Source: Oscillospiraceae bacterium (GTDB lineage Bacteria; Bacillota; Clostridia; Oscillospirales; Oscillospiraceae). Taken from it: a DNA stretch of 64,000 nt. The stretch lies in assembly GCA_009777235.1 (NCBI GenBank), contig WRMH01000007.1, positions 33,259 through 97,258 of the forward strand, written 5' to 3'. The notes beneath the pieces were generated by a model that was given only the letters and a program-made list of their open reading frames with translations, searched no databases and was not told the origin of the DNA. Each line of letters starts with the position of its first letter. The first letter of the stretch is position 1. The translations under genes and the position numbers were made by a program. Below, piece by piece: positions 51,018 through 60,058 of this stretch.

Positions 51018-52244
51018 ATGAAATTTTGTAAACATTGCGGAAACGAACTGGGCGATATATCTGCGTTTTGTCCGTTTTGCGGGAAACGCATAGACGCGGA
51101 GGTAAGCTCGCCGGCAGCATATGAACCCGGGTCAGACAGCACATTCAACGATCAAAGTTTTAGAAAGCAACAACCGTCGGCACAGATTCAGGCGGCAGCA
51201 TACCCTGAGCAATATTATAGGGCAGAGCCATACTGGTCTGTGCCAAAACCGCACTACGCGCCGGGTAGTTTTGTCGAAAACGCGCATAGGTTTGGTTCAT
51301 CAGCTTTATTCTTAGTGGGTATTATATTGTTTACCGTAGGGGCTGTAATAAACGCTTTTATGAACATTTCCACTGGCAACATTTTTAGCATTCTTGGCAT
51401 GGGTGTTATAGCGTTGCCGATTACAGGCGGATGGATGATATACGCGGCTTCAAAAAATCCCCAAATACCCGAAAGAACGTTGAGCGCGTTAAAAGTATTC
51501 AAGGCATATATTGTCATTATCTTTATTGCAGCGATTGCGATTTCAATCTTTATCGGCTATCAGTCCACGGTAATGTTTAAAGCCGCCAATGAATATCGCA
51601 ACTACACTTACGTTTCGGGTTACGGCAGTGGCTATGTCTTTGGAGACCAGATCAGCACACTGGAAACCATCGGCGGTACCTTAATAGTTGCCGCAATCGC
51701 AACTTTTATTATCGGCGCAATTTATTTTACAGCACAACGAAATGTGATAAGTGATCTTACATATAGAATTGAACACAATTCATTTGGCGTGATAGAAGGC
51801 GTGACAAAACTTTCGGTTTTGACCTATATCTCAGTTGGCGTTTCTGCGTTGGGACTCGCCATTGCCGGTGCAGCCACAGCCAATGCAAGGGCGTCTTATG
51901 GCTCTTATGGCTGGCTGCTGGATGATTTTGATATTGCCATGTTTCAAACTTTTAGCGGCGGAGCAATCTTCTTTTCGTTAATGGCTTCGGCAGGTACGGT
52001 CTTGTTAGTAGTGGTACTCAATCAGTTCAATAATAGTTTAAAAATGCGGATGTATAATCAGCGGCAATATGGCTCAAAAGCGTCCATTTGTGAACGCTGC
52101 GGAAAAGAATACAGCACATCATCATGCCCTCACTGTGGATTTAGACCTGAAAACGACTCAACATGGACTTGCCCCGACTGCGGGAAAAGGATTTCAAAAA
52201 ACACGTCGTTTTGCACAGACTGCGGAAGCTATACACGGAGATAA
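51018..52244 (+). CDS. Zinc-ribbon membrane protein (408 aa)
   Basis: An integral membrane protein of unknown function. The N-terminus is a zinc ribbon (CKHCG, then CPFCGKRI). After a Gln/Pro/Tyr-rich linker come about six membrane segments (for example ALFLVGIILFTVGAVINAFM; YIVIIFIAAIAISIFIGY; GTLIVAAIATFIIGAIYF; VGVSALGLAIAGAATANA). The C-terminus has a double zinc ribbon (CERCGKEYSTSSCPHCG and CPDCGKRISKNTSFCTDCG) ending SYTRR. The same double ribbon, nearly identical at DNA level, ends the gene at 53477-54280. The ATG has GGAGAGG upstream. The gene is followed closely by a short upstream frame and a YajC-like lipoprotein gene. Confidence 0.8.
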   Translation: MKFCKHCGNELGDISAFCPFCGKRIDAEVSSPAAYEPGSDSTFNDQSFRKQQPSAQIQAAAYPEQYYRAEPYWSVPKPHYAPGSFVENAHRFGSSALFLVGIILFTVGAVINAFMNISTGNIFSILGMGVIALPITGGWMIYAASKNPQIPERTLSALKVFKAYIVIIFIAAIAISIFIGYQSTVMFKAANEYRNYTYVSGYGSGYVFGDQISTLETIGGTLIVAAIATFIIGAIYFTAQRNVISDLTYRIEHNSFGVIEGVTKLSVLTYISVGVSALGLAIAGAATANARASYGSYGWLLDDFDIAMFQTFSGGAIFFSLMASAGTVLLVVVLNQFNNSLKMRMYNQRQYGSKASICERCGKEYSTSSCPHCGFRPENDSTWTCPDCGKRISKNTSFCTDCGSYTRR

Positions 52245-52250
52245 CCTGAA

Positions 52251-52280
52251 ATGAGAAATATAGGAGATACTTTGAGATGA
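52251..52280 (+). other. Nine-codon upstream frame MRNIGDTLR (copy 1)
   Basis: ATG at 52251 follows the stop of the zinc-ribbon gene by six bases. The frame ends at TGA 52278-52280, overlapping the ATG (52277) of the next gene as ATGA. The GGAG that serves the next gene lies inside it. An identical frame sits at 54287-54316. It could couple translation of the two genes. Confidence 0.45.
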
Positions 52281-53293
52281 GAAAAATTCTTGCGATTGCC
52301 CTGTGTGTCGTGTTTGCGGGTGCAGCTTTAGTTGCGTGCGCCGGAACCGAAGGTCTATTTTCGGCCCCGCCGAATAGTGCAGCGACCCCAAATATAAGCA
52401 ATAACGATGCAGACAATCAGCAAAGTGATGGTGACGCTGGCTTGGCAGAAGAGGCTGATTCATTTCAAACTGTATCATTTTTTGAAAATTATTCAATGGT
52501 TTTAATGATTTTGCTTCTTGTGATAATTTTCTATGTATTTATGATACGACCTGAAAGAAAACATAAAAAGAAGCTCGCAGAAATGCGCAGCTCAATTTCT
52601 GTCGGCGACGAGATTGTTACGATTGAAGGTATCATAGGCACCGTAGTGGCTGTAGATGGAGAGAGTGTCATCATGGATACAAGCGAGGATAAGGCGAGAC
52701 TCCATATCACAAAATGGGCTATCGGCTCGTCGTCGTCCAAAATTCCCGAAAAGAAAAAGAAAAAGAATATATTCGTCATTGCCGGAGTCTCAACAGCCGC
52801 TATTGCGCTTGTGTTTTTAGTTGTTTTTCTTATTGTAATACCGCTAAACAGCTACAATCAAGCATTAGTTTACTTTAACGACGAGCAATACGAAGAGGCA
52901 CTTGCCTGTTTAGAAGAGTTGTCTTTGGAATATAGAGATGTGAACGACCTGCGCACATACTTTAGCGCATATGTAACCTTTGAGCAAGGGGAATATGAAC
53001 TCGCAGCAAAGCAATTTGATGAACTGAATGGATTCAGATACTCGGACAAAATGAAAAATGAAAGTAATTATTTGTACGCAAATGAGTTGTTAAATGGTGA
53101 AAAATATGACGAAGCGTTTGTTCTTTTTGAGCATTTGTCCGAATACAAAGACAGCGCAGAGTTAATGCCGGAGACTCGCTACCGACAAGCCGTTGCAATA
53201 ATGGAATCCGACAGCACAAGGGCAAGGGAAATATTCGAGGAACTCGGGGACTATAAAGATAGCGCATTGTTGCTAATGGAAATTGAGGGGTAG
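52277..53293 (+). CDS. YajC-domain lipoprotein fused to TPR-like repeats (338 aa)
   Basis: An unusual domain order. Residues 1-21 are a lipoprotein signal peptide (LVAC, Cys21). After an Asn/Asp/Gln/Ser linker, residues about 74-150 match YajC, the small SecDF-associated membrane subunit: a membrane segment MVLMILLLVIIFYVFMIRPE, a basic KHKKKLAEM turn, then VGDEIVTIEGIIGTVVAVDG and SVIMDTSEDKARLHITKWAI. A Lys-rich stretch leads to a second membrane helix (about 164-190), and the remainder (about 191-338) is three or four TPR/Sel1-like helical pairs (NQALVYFNDEQYEEALACLE; ATFEQGEYELAAKQF-like units; YKDSALL). YajC is normally about 100 residues, free-standing and not lipidated. The ATG is ten bases after GGAG. 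Confidence 0.8.
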   Translation: MRKILAIALCVVFAGAALVACAGTEGLFSAPPNSAATPNISNNDADNQQSDGDAGLAEEADSFQTVSFFENYSMVLMILLLVIIFYVFMIRPERKHKKKLAEMRSSISVGDEIVTIEGIIGTVVAVDGESVIMDTSEDKARLHITKWAIGSSSSKIPEKKKKKNIFVIAGVSTAAIALVFLVVFLIVIPLNSYNQALVYFNDEQYEEALACLEELSLEYRDVNDLRTYFSAYVTFEQGEYELAAKQFDELNGFRYSDKMKNESNYLYANELLNGEKYDEAFVLFEHLSEYKDSAELMPETRYRQAVAIMESDSTRAREIFEELGDYKDSALLLMEIEG

Positions 53294-53476
53294 TAGTAGC
53301 AACGAATTTTTCTATAACGCCAGAAGGAACTTTGAGTGCGAAAAAAGCATTTTTGAGAGTATATCTATCTCTTTAAAAATAGGCAGTGATGAATTGCGGC
53401 GCGCTCCGTTTATATAAAATAGGGACTATGGATGACGTCCGTCCTTTCCATAAATAAAACAAGCGAGGTGTGTATA

Positions 53477-54280
53477 ATGAACCCCCACGCAAGCCCAAAT
53501 TTTGGTGCAAATCAAAATAGCATGGTATTGTATAGACCCGAAACAGTCTATGAGGCGTTTAAATCCTATATAAAGAGAACAAACACTATGTGCGTAGTCG
53601 GCATGATAGCACTGGCATCTTTATTAATTATTGGATCTTTCGCAAAAGAGTCAAGTTCTTTATCTTGGGAAGCCAGAGAATCCATAGAAGAATCTTTGCC
53701 ATCGCTTGTGGTAGCGATGCTAATAAATTTGATCGTCGATTGCATATTATACAGGAGTGTAAAAACATTCGCCCGCGCACTTCCCTCTCTTGAGCTACAA
53801 ACATTAACCGTGACAGCAACTGAAATTTTTGGACATAACGGTATTGAGTTTTTTATCGCCCCCATATACGAAACAACCAAGGTCTATGCGGACAAAGTGA
53901 ACCGCAATATAAAAGAAGGGCGGTACACTAATTGGCGATTGACGATAGCAGCAAAAGATAAATCAATAGAGTTCTATTGCTTTGCACAGGCCGACCTTGT
54001 GGCAAATGCAATAAACGCAATTTTGTTTGGGATGTCAGAAAAATCTGCGTTGAAAGAAAGGGCAAATGAGCATAATTTGATTAGCCCCCAAGCGGCTAAT
54101 ATGAGCAAAACAGCCAGAATCATTTGTGAACGCTGCGGAAAAGAATACAGCACCTCATCATGCCCTCACTGTGGATTTAGACCTGAAAACGACTCAACAT
54201 GGACTTGCCACGACTGCGGGAAAAAGATTTCAAAAAACACGTCGTTTTGCACAGACTGCGGAAGCTATACACGGAGATAA
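53477..54280 (+). CDS. Membrane protein with C-terminal double zinc ribbon (267 aa)
   Basis: Starts at ATG 53477 (GAGGTG, six bases upstream). Two membrane segments (TMCVVGMIALASLLIIGSF; LPSLVVAMLINLIVDCILY) are followed by a soluble region (VTATEIFGHNGIEFFIAPIY, then a WRLTIAAKDKSIEFYCF segment) that resembles a small beta-barrel/PH-like domain, and then the same double zinc ribbon as the gene at 51018-52244 (here CHDCGKKISKNTSFC, one His for Pro). The DNA of the ribbon (from about 54120) and the leader that follows it is almost identical to about 52084-52316, so the ribbon has been copied as a block between unrelated upstream parts. Function unknown. Confidence 0.75.
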   Translation: MNPHASPNFGANQNSMVLYRPETVYEAFKSYIKRTNTMCVVGMIALASLLIIGSFAKESSSLSWEARESIEESLPSLVVAMLINLIVDCILYRSVKTFARALPSLELQTLTVTATEIFGHNGIEFFIAPIYETTKVYADKVNRNIKEGRYTNWRLTIAAKDKSIEFYCFAQADLVANAINAILFGMSEKSALKERANEHNLISPQAANMSKTARIICERCGKEYSTSSCPHCGFRPENDSTWTCHDCGKKISKNTSFCTDCGSYTRR

Positions 54281-54286
54281 GTTGAA

Positions 54287-54316
54287 ATGAGAAATATAGG
54301 AGATACTTTGAGATGA
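54287..54316 (+). other. Nine-codon upstream frame MRNIGDTLR (copy 2)
   Basis: Same nine codons and same ATGA overlap with the next gene as the copy at 52251-52280. It lies within the duplicated zinc-ribbon/leader block. Confidence 0.45.
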
Positions 54317-54732
54317 GAAAAATTCTTGCGATTGCCGCCCTGTGTGTCGTGTTTTTAATATTAACGGCTCTTTTCATCACGTTGCTTAATAGCGACAAAC
54401 GCATCAAACTTAACGGAATATATGTAGCGTATAATTTTGACGGAGAAGTACCCGAAGCATACCATTTGTTTTTTGACGACAATAATCTTGTATTTATAAA
54501 AGACGGAGAGAAGGTTTTTACCGTTCAATACGAAGCAATAGAAAGTAATCTTCGTTTATTCGGGTATACTAAAGCATATTATGATATATTGGTAGCAAAA
54601 GGAGTTGCTCCACCTGATAGAGTTTATGCGTACCTACCTCATAATTCACGCAAACTTGCATTCTACGACCAAGATACTGATACAATTGTATTTGTATTTA
54701 ATAATATGTTAAAGTTTTCCAAGGTTCGTTAA
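54313..54732 (+). CDS. Small membrane-anchored protein (139 aa)
   Basis: The N-terminus MRKILAIAALCVVFLILTAL is nearly the same as that of the YajC-like lipoprotein gene, but it lacks a lipobox Cys at the usual place and continues into a membrane anchor (FITLL). The extracytoplasmic part (IKLNGIYVAYNFDGEVPEAY, FFDDNNLVFIKDGEKVFTVQ, YLPHNSRKLAFYDQDTDTIV) looks like a small beta-sheet domain of about 110 residues. I do not recognise a family. It lies in the same direction right after the second zinc-ribbon gene, with the coupling arrangement described for the nine-codon frame. Confidence 0.65.
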   Translation: MRKILAIAALCVVFLILTALFITLLNSDKRIKLNGIYVAYNFDGEVPEAYHLFFDDNNLVFIKDGEKVFTVQYEAIESNLRLFGYTKAYYDILVAKGVAPPDRVYAYLPHNSRKLAFYDQDTDTIVFVFNNMLKFSKVR

Positions 54733-54851
54733 TAAGATTTCAATATTGGTCATGTGTAGAGTAGACAAACAAGCAATATCTAAATCCGGATATGGCGTAT
54801 AGTAAGCCGCTGGAAAGAATACACGGAGATAAGTTGAGGAGATAAGTTGAA

Positions 54852-55601
54852 ATGAGAAAAACTATCGCGAATATATTATGTGCCCTGTTTGCTTTAGCGA
54901 CCTTGTCCGCCTGCGCTACAGCCGAACGCCACACGCCGGATGCAATGTTTAATGTCGGAGAAACCATCCCATTTGCCGGGTACGAATGGCATGTGCTGGA
55001 AGTACAAGACGGCAAGGCACTGATTTTGAGCGGCAAAGTCCTTGAATATCGAGCGTACCACAAAGACTGGACAGAAATCACATGGGCAGACAGTGATATA
55101 CGGCAATATTTGAACGGCGAATTCTATAACAACTTTTCTGCAAGCGACAGGGAGAGGATATCTGAGACACGGGTAGCAACACCGGATAATTCTTGGTATG
55201 ATACCTCAGGCGGAGAGATTGTCGGCGACAAAATCTTTCTTTTGAGCATAGAAGAAGTCGCCCGCTGCTTTGGCGACAGCGGAGCGTTGGCGCGAGGAGC
55301 GGGGGAAATGAAAGGCGAGTACGCCTCTAACGGAAAGCCTGTCTATACCTATACTGACGGTGACGGCAATGACGCCATATACTACAATTATGAACGCCAT
55401 TGGATAGACGATCAATATAACGACGTGCGGATTGGCAAAACGAACACAGACGATACATCATTCTGGTGGCTTCGATCACCGGGTCACGACGCCAATCGTG
55501 CTGCCTATGTCAATAACGCCGGACATCTTAGCGTCTATGGCGGCTTTGCCTACCTTGACTGGGTCGGCGTCCGCCCCGCACTGTGGTTGATTTTGGATTA
55601 A
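54852..55601 (+). CDS. DUF6273 lipoprotein (249 aa)
   Basis: The signal peptide ends in the lipobox LSAC (Cys21). Nearly the whole mature protein is one DUF6273 domain: FNVGETIPFAGYEWHVLEV, KALILSGKVLEYRAYH, RQYLNGEFYNNFSASDRERI, KIFLLSIEEVARCFG, FWWLRSPGHDANRAAYVNNA and the end VRPALWLILD. Its middle 400 bases are copied at 38258-38660. It is related in domain, not in leader, to the lipoprotein at 28571-29812. The start is the ATG after GGAGATAAGTTGAA; the direct repeat GAGATAAGTTGA before it may be a slipped copy of the end of the zinc-ribbon block. Its likely place is the outer face of the membrane; substrate or role is unknown. Confidence 0.85.
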   Translation: MRKTIANILCALFALATLSACATAERHTPDAMFNVGETIPFAGYEWHVLEVQDGKALILSGKVLEYRAYHKDWTEITWADSDIRQYLNGEFYNNFSASDRERISETRVATPDNSWYDTSGGEIVGDKIFLLSIEEVARCFGDSGALARGAGEMKGEYASNGKPVYTYTDGDGNDAIYYNYERHWIDDQYNDVRIGKTNTDDTSFWWLRSPGHDANRAAYVNNAGHLSVYGGFAYLDWVGVRPALWLILD

Positions 55602-55667
55602 AACATGGAAAGACATCTGATGTAAGCATTGGCGCACCACAAACGCACTGCATTGTAAACAAATTCC

Positions 55668-57281
55668 TCAAGGAAGATTTTCAAAGGGGTCGGCGGAATC
55701 GGGCGTGGGATTTGGCGGCTTTTCGGGCATTCCGGCATATATATCTTCGTCAAAAGTAATAGTGAGGTCAATGATTTCTCCGGCTCGCCATACCGTGATA
55801 GTCGCGGTGTCTCCGGCGGAGTATTTTCGCAGGGCAAAACGCAGCGTATCCAACGAATCAACCTCGTCATCGTTTATGGCCGTTATGATATCCCCCAGTC
55901 TGATTCCGGCTTTCTGTGCGGCGGAATCGGAATTTACGTGCCGAACATATGTGCCGACAACCCAGTCAAAATAGTCGGCGTTGGCACTCGATACGGTTTG
56001 CACGGTAACGCCAATCAGCGGGCGCCCCGTGATATAACCGTGTTCAATGAGAGCTACAGCTATGTCAATCGCATCGTTTATAGGTATGGCAAAACCGATT
56101 CCCTCAACATTGCCGCGCATAACCTTTGCGGTCACTATACCAATGACTTCGCCGTTTGCGTTATACACCGGGCCGCCGGAGTTGCCTAAGTTTACGGCGG
56201 CGCTAAACTGGAAGGTGCTGATGGTTTTGCCCTCAAGCGTAACAACGCGGTCAAGGGCGGACACAATACCGTCTGTCATTGTGTAAACATAGTCGCCAAA
56301 CGGGTTTCCCACAGCATAAAGCCGCTGACCTACGCGAATATTGTCGCTATTGCCGATAAGCGCGGGGTTTAGGCGCAAAATCCCCGTTTCAATCTTTAAC
56401 ACGGCGACGTCGCTGTTTTCCTCAAATCCTACGATTTTAGCCTCATAAGAGGACTCATCACTGAGCACAACGGTTATCGGCAAATCATTGCGGAACGCCA
56501 ACTCGACAACATGATAGTTTGTCAATATGTAGCCGTCGGTAGAGACAATAAACCCGGAACCTGAAACAGGGGAACCGCTAAAAAGTTCTCCGGCTCGCAC
56601 TCCCGAGGCTTCGGTGATGACGCTAACCACCTGAGTCAATGCAATGTCGTATATATCTTCGGGCAAAATATATCCGGGTGTGTTTTGCGCCGAACCTGTA
56701 AAATCGGGATCGAGCACGGTATATCCGGGATTTGAGGAAGTTCCCTGCGAAGAAGAATTACCGAGCACAACGGTATTATTTTGCGTAAAATCCCCCCTGG
56801 TGAAGCGAAAATCCATAACAAGCCAGGTTGCCGCCCCGCTAAAGAGAGCGCACACAAGCACAAGACAGGCAACTTTCAAAAAAGCTCTCATAAAAGACTT
56901 GCGCCCGCGAGGCGACCTTGAGAGGTGCTTGCCGTCACTGCGGGGTTGGGGCGGGTCAACGCATATTCCGGGAGAATACAAAATGTCATGCCTATAGCTT
57001 TGATTTGCGGCGAAAGACGGCTGCGCGGCGGCAGGCGTTACGTTGGCGGTAAATTCGGGCGGGGCTGCGGAATTGTCGTTTTGCGCTACCGCACCCTCGC
57101 TGTCGTCAAGTTGCGCTGTCACATCCCCGCTGTCGGCAATTTGCGCGGCATCCCCGCTTTGCGTTGCCGCATTGTCATAAGAGCCGCCGCAAAGCGCCCC
57201 CTCTTGCTCTGGGTGCAAAGAGTCTTCGGTATTTGCGCTTTCTTTAGCGACCTCATTATCATTTTCGAATTTTATAGACAT
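55668..57281 (-). CDS. htrA: HtrA/DegP-like membrane-anchored serine protease
   Basis: An S1C-family serine protease of about 537 residues that degrades or refolds damaged exported proteins. A long cytosolic N-terminal extension (Asp, Gln, Ala and Asn-rich; about 1-125) precedes one membrane segment (VACLVLVCALFSGAATWLVM). The trypsin-like domain has the triad His (ILTNYHVVEL), Asp (ENSDVAVLKIE) and Ser (AVNLGNSGGPVYN). A C-terminal PDZ domain (GVTVQTVSSANADYF, then SDSAAQKAGIRLGDIITAIN) follows. The ATG at 57281 has GAGGTGATTT just upstream and is preferred over a GTG three codons earlier. It runs opposite to the DUF6273 gene and away from guaB; the short gap between convergent ends holds no clear terminator. 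Confidence 0.93.
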   Translation of the reverse strand: MSIKFENDNEVAKESANTEDSLHPEQEGALCGGSYDNAATQSGDAAQIADSGDVTAQLDDSEGAVAQNDNSAAPPEFTANVTPAAAQPSFAANQSYRHDILYSPGICVDPPQPRSDGKHLSRSPRGRKSFMRAFLKVACLVLVCALFSGAATWLVMDFRFTRGDFTQNNTVVLGNSSSQGTSSNPGYTVLDPDFTGSAQNTPGYILPEDIYDIALTQVVSVITEASGVRAGELFSGSPVSGSGFIVSTDGYILTNYHVVELAFRNDLPITVVLSDESSYEAKIVGFEENSDVAVLKIETGILRLNPALIGNSDNIRVGQRLYAVGNPFGDYVYTMTDGIVSALDRVVTLEGKTISTFQFSAAVNLGNSGGPVYNANGEVIGIVTAKVMRGNVEGIGFAIPINDAIDIAVALIEHGYITGRPLIGVTVQTVSSANADYFDWVVGTYVRHVNSDSAAQKAGIRLGDIITAINDDEVDSLDTLRFALRKYSAGDTATITVWRAGEIIDLTITFDEDIYAGMPEKPPNPTPDSADPFENLP

Positions 57282-57459
57282 ATAAATCACCTCATATCAA
57301 AAATTTGTTTTTTAAGCGAAAAAATCTTACAGCATAATGGTTTTATCAGAATACCCACACAATATGTATAATGTGTGAAGAAAGTCTAAACAATGTGAAA
57401 ATTCTACAATTTATCACAACTCGAGCGCAAGGGTCGCAATGCTCAAGCGGCGGGACATC

Positions 57460-57488
57460 TTGACACTAATCGCAGTGTGGTTTAGAAT
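57460..57488 (+). promoter_or_regulatory. guaB promoter
   Basis: TTGACA (57460-57465) and TAGAAT (57483-57488) are separated by 17 bases, identical in boxes to the UPF0371 promoter. The mRNA would begin near 57495, giving a leader of about 60 bases; I see no riboswitch in it. Confidence 0.75.
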
Positions 57489-57558
57489 ACGGTAATGGTA
57501 TCACGAATTTGCGGCGGACAGCCACAGCAACACGCGCGGCAAAGAAAGGATTATGAAC

Positions 57559-59076
57559 ATGGCCTATTTTTTTGAGGATTCTTCACATACATTTAGCGAA
57601 TATCTGCTCGTACCGGGGTATTCCGGCGAGGACTGCATACCCGAAAAGGTCAGCCTGAAAACCCCGCTTGTTAGGTTTGAGCGCGGCGCAGAACCACAAC
57701 TGCAAATCAATATTCCGCTGACATCCGCCATCATGCAGTCGGTATCCGACGACAAAATGGCAGTCGCGCTCGCCAAAGAGGGCGGAGTTTCATTTATATA
57801 TTGCTCTCAAACGATAGAAAACCAGGCGGCAATGGTCGCAAAAGCAAAATCATATAAAGCCGGCTTTGTGCCGAGCGACTCAAACATAAGCCCCGAATCT
57901 ACATTAAACGATATATTGGCGCTCAAAGAAAAAACCGGGCACTCGACCGTCGCGGTGACGTCAGACGGCACGTCAAACGGCAAACTGATAGGATTAGTTA
58001 CCAGCAGAGATTACCGTATCAGCCGCATGGACGGTACGGAGCTTGCCAAAACATTTATGACGCCAATAGAAAAGCTCGTAACGGCGCCGCGTGAAACGAC
58101 GCTAAAAGAAGCCAACGACATCATTTGGGAGCACAAGCTAAATTGCCTGCCGGTGATAGACGCAGAGGGCAAGCTCGTACATATGGTGTTTCGCAAAGAT
58201 TACGAGTCGCACAAAGCTAACCCGCTCGAGCTGCTTGACAAGCAGAAAAAATACATAGTCGGCGCGGGCGTGAACTCCAGAGACTATAAGGAGCGCATAC
58301 CGGCTCTGTTAGAAGCCGGGGCGGATATTTTGTGCATAGATTCGTCAGAGGGATATACCCAATGGCAAAAGAATACTCTCTCATGGGTAAAAGAAAAATA
58401 TGGAGACAAGGTAAAAATCGGGGCGGGAAACGTTGTGGACGCAGAGGGCTTTAAGTTTCTCGCTGACAGCGGGGCGGATTTTGTAAAGGTAGGCATTGGC
58501 GGCGGCTCGATATGTATAACCCGCGAGCAAAAAGGCATAGGCCGCGGACAGGCGACGGCGGTTATTGATGTTAACAACGCGAGAAAAGAGTATTTTGAGC
58601 GCACGGGCGTCTATGTGCCGATTTGCTCGGACGGAGGCATTGTACACGATTATCACTTTACATTGGCGCTTGCAATGGGCGCGGACTTTTTGATGCTTGG
58701 CCGTTATTTCGCCAGATTTGACGAGAGCCCATCCCACCGTGTCAGCATTGGCGGCAGCTATATGAAAGAATATTGGGGAGAGGGCTCGGCGCGCGCGCGC
58801 AATTGGCAGCGTTATGACGTTGGGGGAGCGCAGGAACTCAAGTTTGAAGAAGGCGTTGATTCATATGTTCCCTATGCCGGAAGCCTAAAAGACAATGTGG
58901 CCATTACGCTTGGCAAGATTCGCGGGGCAATGAGCAATTGCGGCGCGGGGACAATATCGGAGCTTCAGGAAAAAGCAAAGCTCACGCTCGTTTCGGCGAC
59001 ATCTATCGTCGAAGGCGGTGCGCATGATGTTATATTAAAAGAAAGCGTCACGCCAAAAGGCTACTCGCAAAAGTAA
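57559..59076 (+). CDS. guaB: IMP dehydrogenase
   Basis: Oxidises IMP to XMP with NAD, the first committed step of GMP synthesis. About 505 residues. It has a split TIM barrel with two CBS domains inserted (about residues 100-215; [20 protein letters not shown] and [20 protein letters not shown]). The catalytic loop [20 protein letters not shown] carries the active-site Cys and the potassium-binding [30 protein letters not shown] and the Arg/Tyr flap follow. Of two neighbouring ATGs (57553, 57559) the second lies at better distance from AAAGG. It stands alone behind its own promoter. Confidence 0.96.
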   Translation: MAYFFEDSSHTFSEYLLVPGYSGEDCIPEKVSLKTPLVRFERGAEPQLQINIPLTSAIMQSVSDDKMAVALAKEGGVSFIYCSQTIENQAAMVAKAKSYKAGFVPSDSNISPESTLNDILALKEKTGHSTVAVTSDGTSNGKLIGLVTSRDYRISRMDGTELAKTFMTPIEKLVTAPRETTLKEANDIIWEHKLNCLPVIDAEGKLVHMVFRKDYESHKANPLELLDKQKKYIVGAGVNSRDYKERIPALLEAGADILCIDSSEGYTQWQKNTLSWVKEKYGDKVKIGAGNVVDAEGFKFLADSGADFVKVGIGGGSICITREQKGIGRGQATAVIDVNNARKEYFERTGVYVPICSDGGIVHDYHFTLALAMGADFLMLGRYFARFDESPSHRVSIGGSYMKEYWGEGSARARNWQRYDVGGAQELKFEEGVDSYVPYAGSLKDNVAITLGKIRGAMSNCGAGTISELQEKAKLTLVSATSIVEGGAHDVILKESVTPKGYSQK

Positions 59077-59100
59077 GAGAAAACTATGCCGCGAAACCGC

Positions 59101-59970
59101 CTATTTTTTCTCGACTTTGACACATATCTGCGCCAGATATTCCGCCGGATTGAGTACACAAACTTCATCGAGCAAGTATAGGACATAAACCGGTCCGGTA
59201 ACGGACAGGGAGTTTTTCTCTATGAAAGACTTCATGCGGCTTGGCAAATCACCCATTTGCCCGTAATACCCACGCTTAAAGGCCACGACATATTCACCGT
59301 CGGGGCGTTCCCTGTCGCCTGTCGGGTCTAAAGAAAAGAAATGCGAAGGCTTTCCGGGCGCGTCCATATATTGATCAAAATCCTCATGATATCCGCCAAT
59401 AGGATAAAGCAAGTTTATCCTAAGCTGAGAAGCTCCGTTGCAAAAACGCGCAAAAGGCTCGTAAAATTCTTCGTCCTCTAAATAAGTGTTAGGAGGGCCT
59501 AAGATATAAGACTTTGCGTCTCTATGCAAGAGAAAAATGTCGCTCTCACCCGAATTGATGTCAGCCTCTTCGTCGTTTATAAGACTCACTCCGTCAAAAG
59601 TTTTACAACCGTCAAGCAAACGCTGTCCATATCGCACAAGCTCTAATCTGGTGTGAATGACGGAATAGCGCTCGCGCAATTTTCTCATCTCCATATCGAG
59701 CTCTTTTTCTTTTTGCTCAACAATCCTGACAATGCTCTCGGGTGTGCGGCGTTTCATCAATTGGCCGATTACTTTGAGCGGAATGTTCAGGTTGCTTAGG
59801 ACTGTAATAAAGTTTACGGCTATAATCTGATGCGGGGTATAAAAGCGGTAGTTAGAGACAGGGTCGCGTCTTGCCGGAGGAAAAAGAGAAATATCGTCCC
59901 AATACCGCAAAGTTGTTTCCCCTATGCCGGAAAACTGCGAAAACTCTCTGATGGTCAGGTATTTTTTCAT
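59101..59970 (-). CDS. MerR-family transcriptional regulator with effector-binding domain
   Basis: 289 residues. The winged HTH KYLTIREFSQFSGIGETTLRYWDDISLFPPARRDP and its wing YRFYTPHQIIAVNFI are typical of the MerR family. A coiled-coil dimerisation helix (about 75-115; KEKELDMEMRKLRERYSVIH) is followed by a C-terminal domain of the GyrI/SOUL-like effector-binding type (SYILGPPNTYLEDEEFYEPF, GEYVVAFKRGYYGQMGDL, VYVLYLLDEVCVLNPAEYLAQICVKV). It probably senses a small ligand. It lies between guaB (convergent) and an anti-sigma gene on the same strand; the target promoter is not obvious. The ATG is 12 bases after GGAGG. Confidence 0.88.
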   Translation of the reverse strand: MKKYLTIREFSQFSGIGETTLRYWDDISLFPPARRDPVSNYRFYTPHQIIAVNFITVLSNLNIPLKVIGQLMKRRTPESIVRIVEQKEKELDMEMRKLRERYSVIHTRLELVRYGQRLLDGCKTFDGVSLINDEEADINSGESDIFLLHRDAKSYILGPPNTYLEDEEFYEPFARFCNGASQLRINLLYPIGGYHEDFDQYMDAPGKPSHFFSLDPTGDRERPDGEYVVAFKRGYYGQMGDLPSRMKSFIEKNSLSVTGPVYVLYLLDEVCVLNPAEYLAQICVKVEKK

Positions 59971-60058
59971 GTATGGAAACGGCCTCCAAAAGGTGTACTT
60001 AAACGCTCATTCATTTAATTATAACACTTTTGCGGTTTCTTTGCTATCTTTTTTATCA

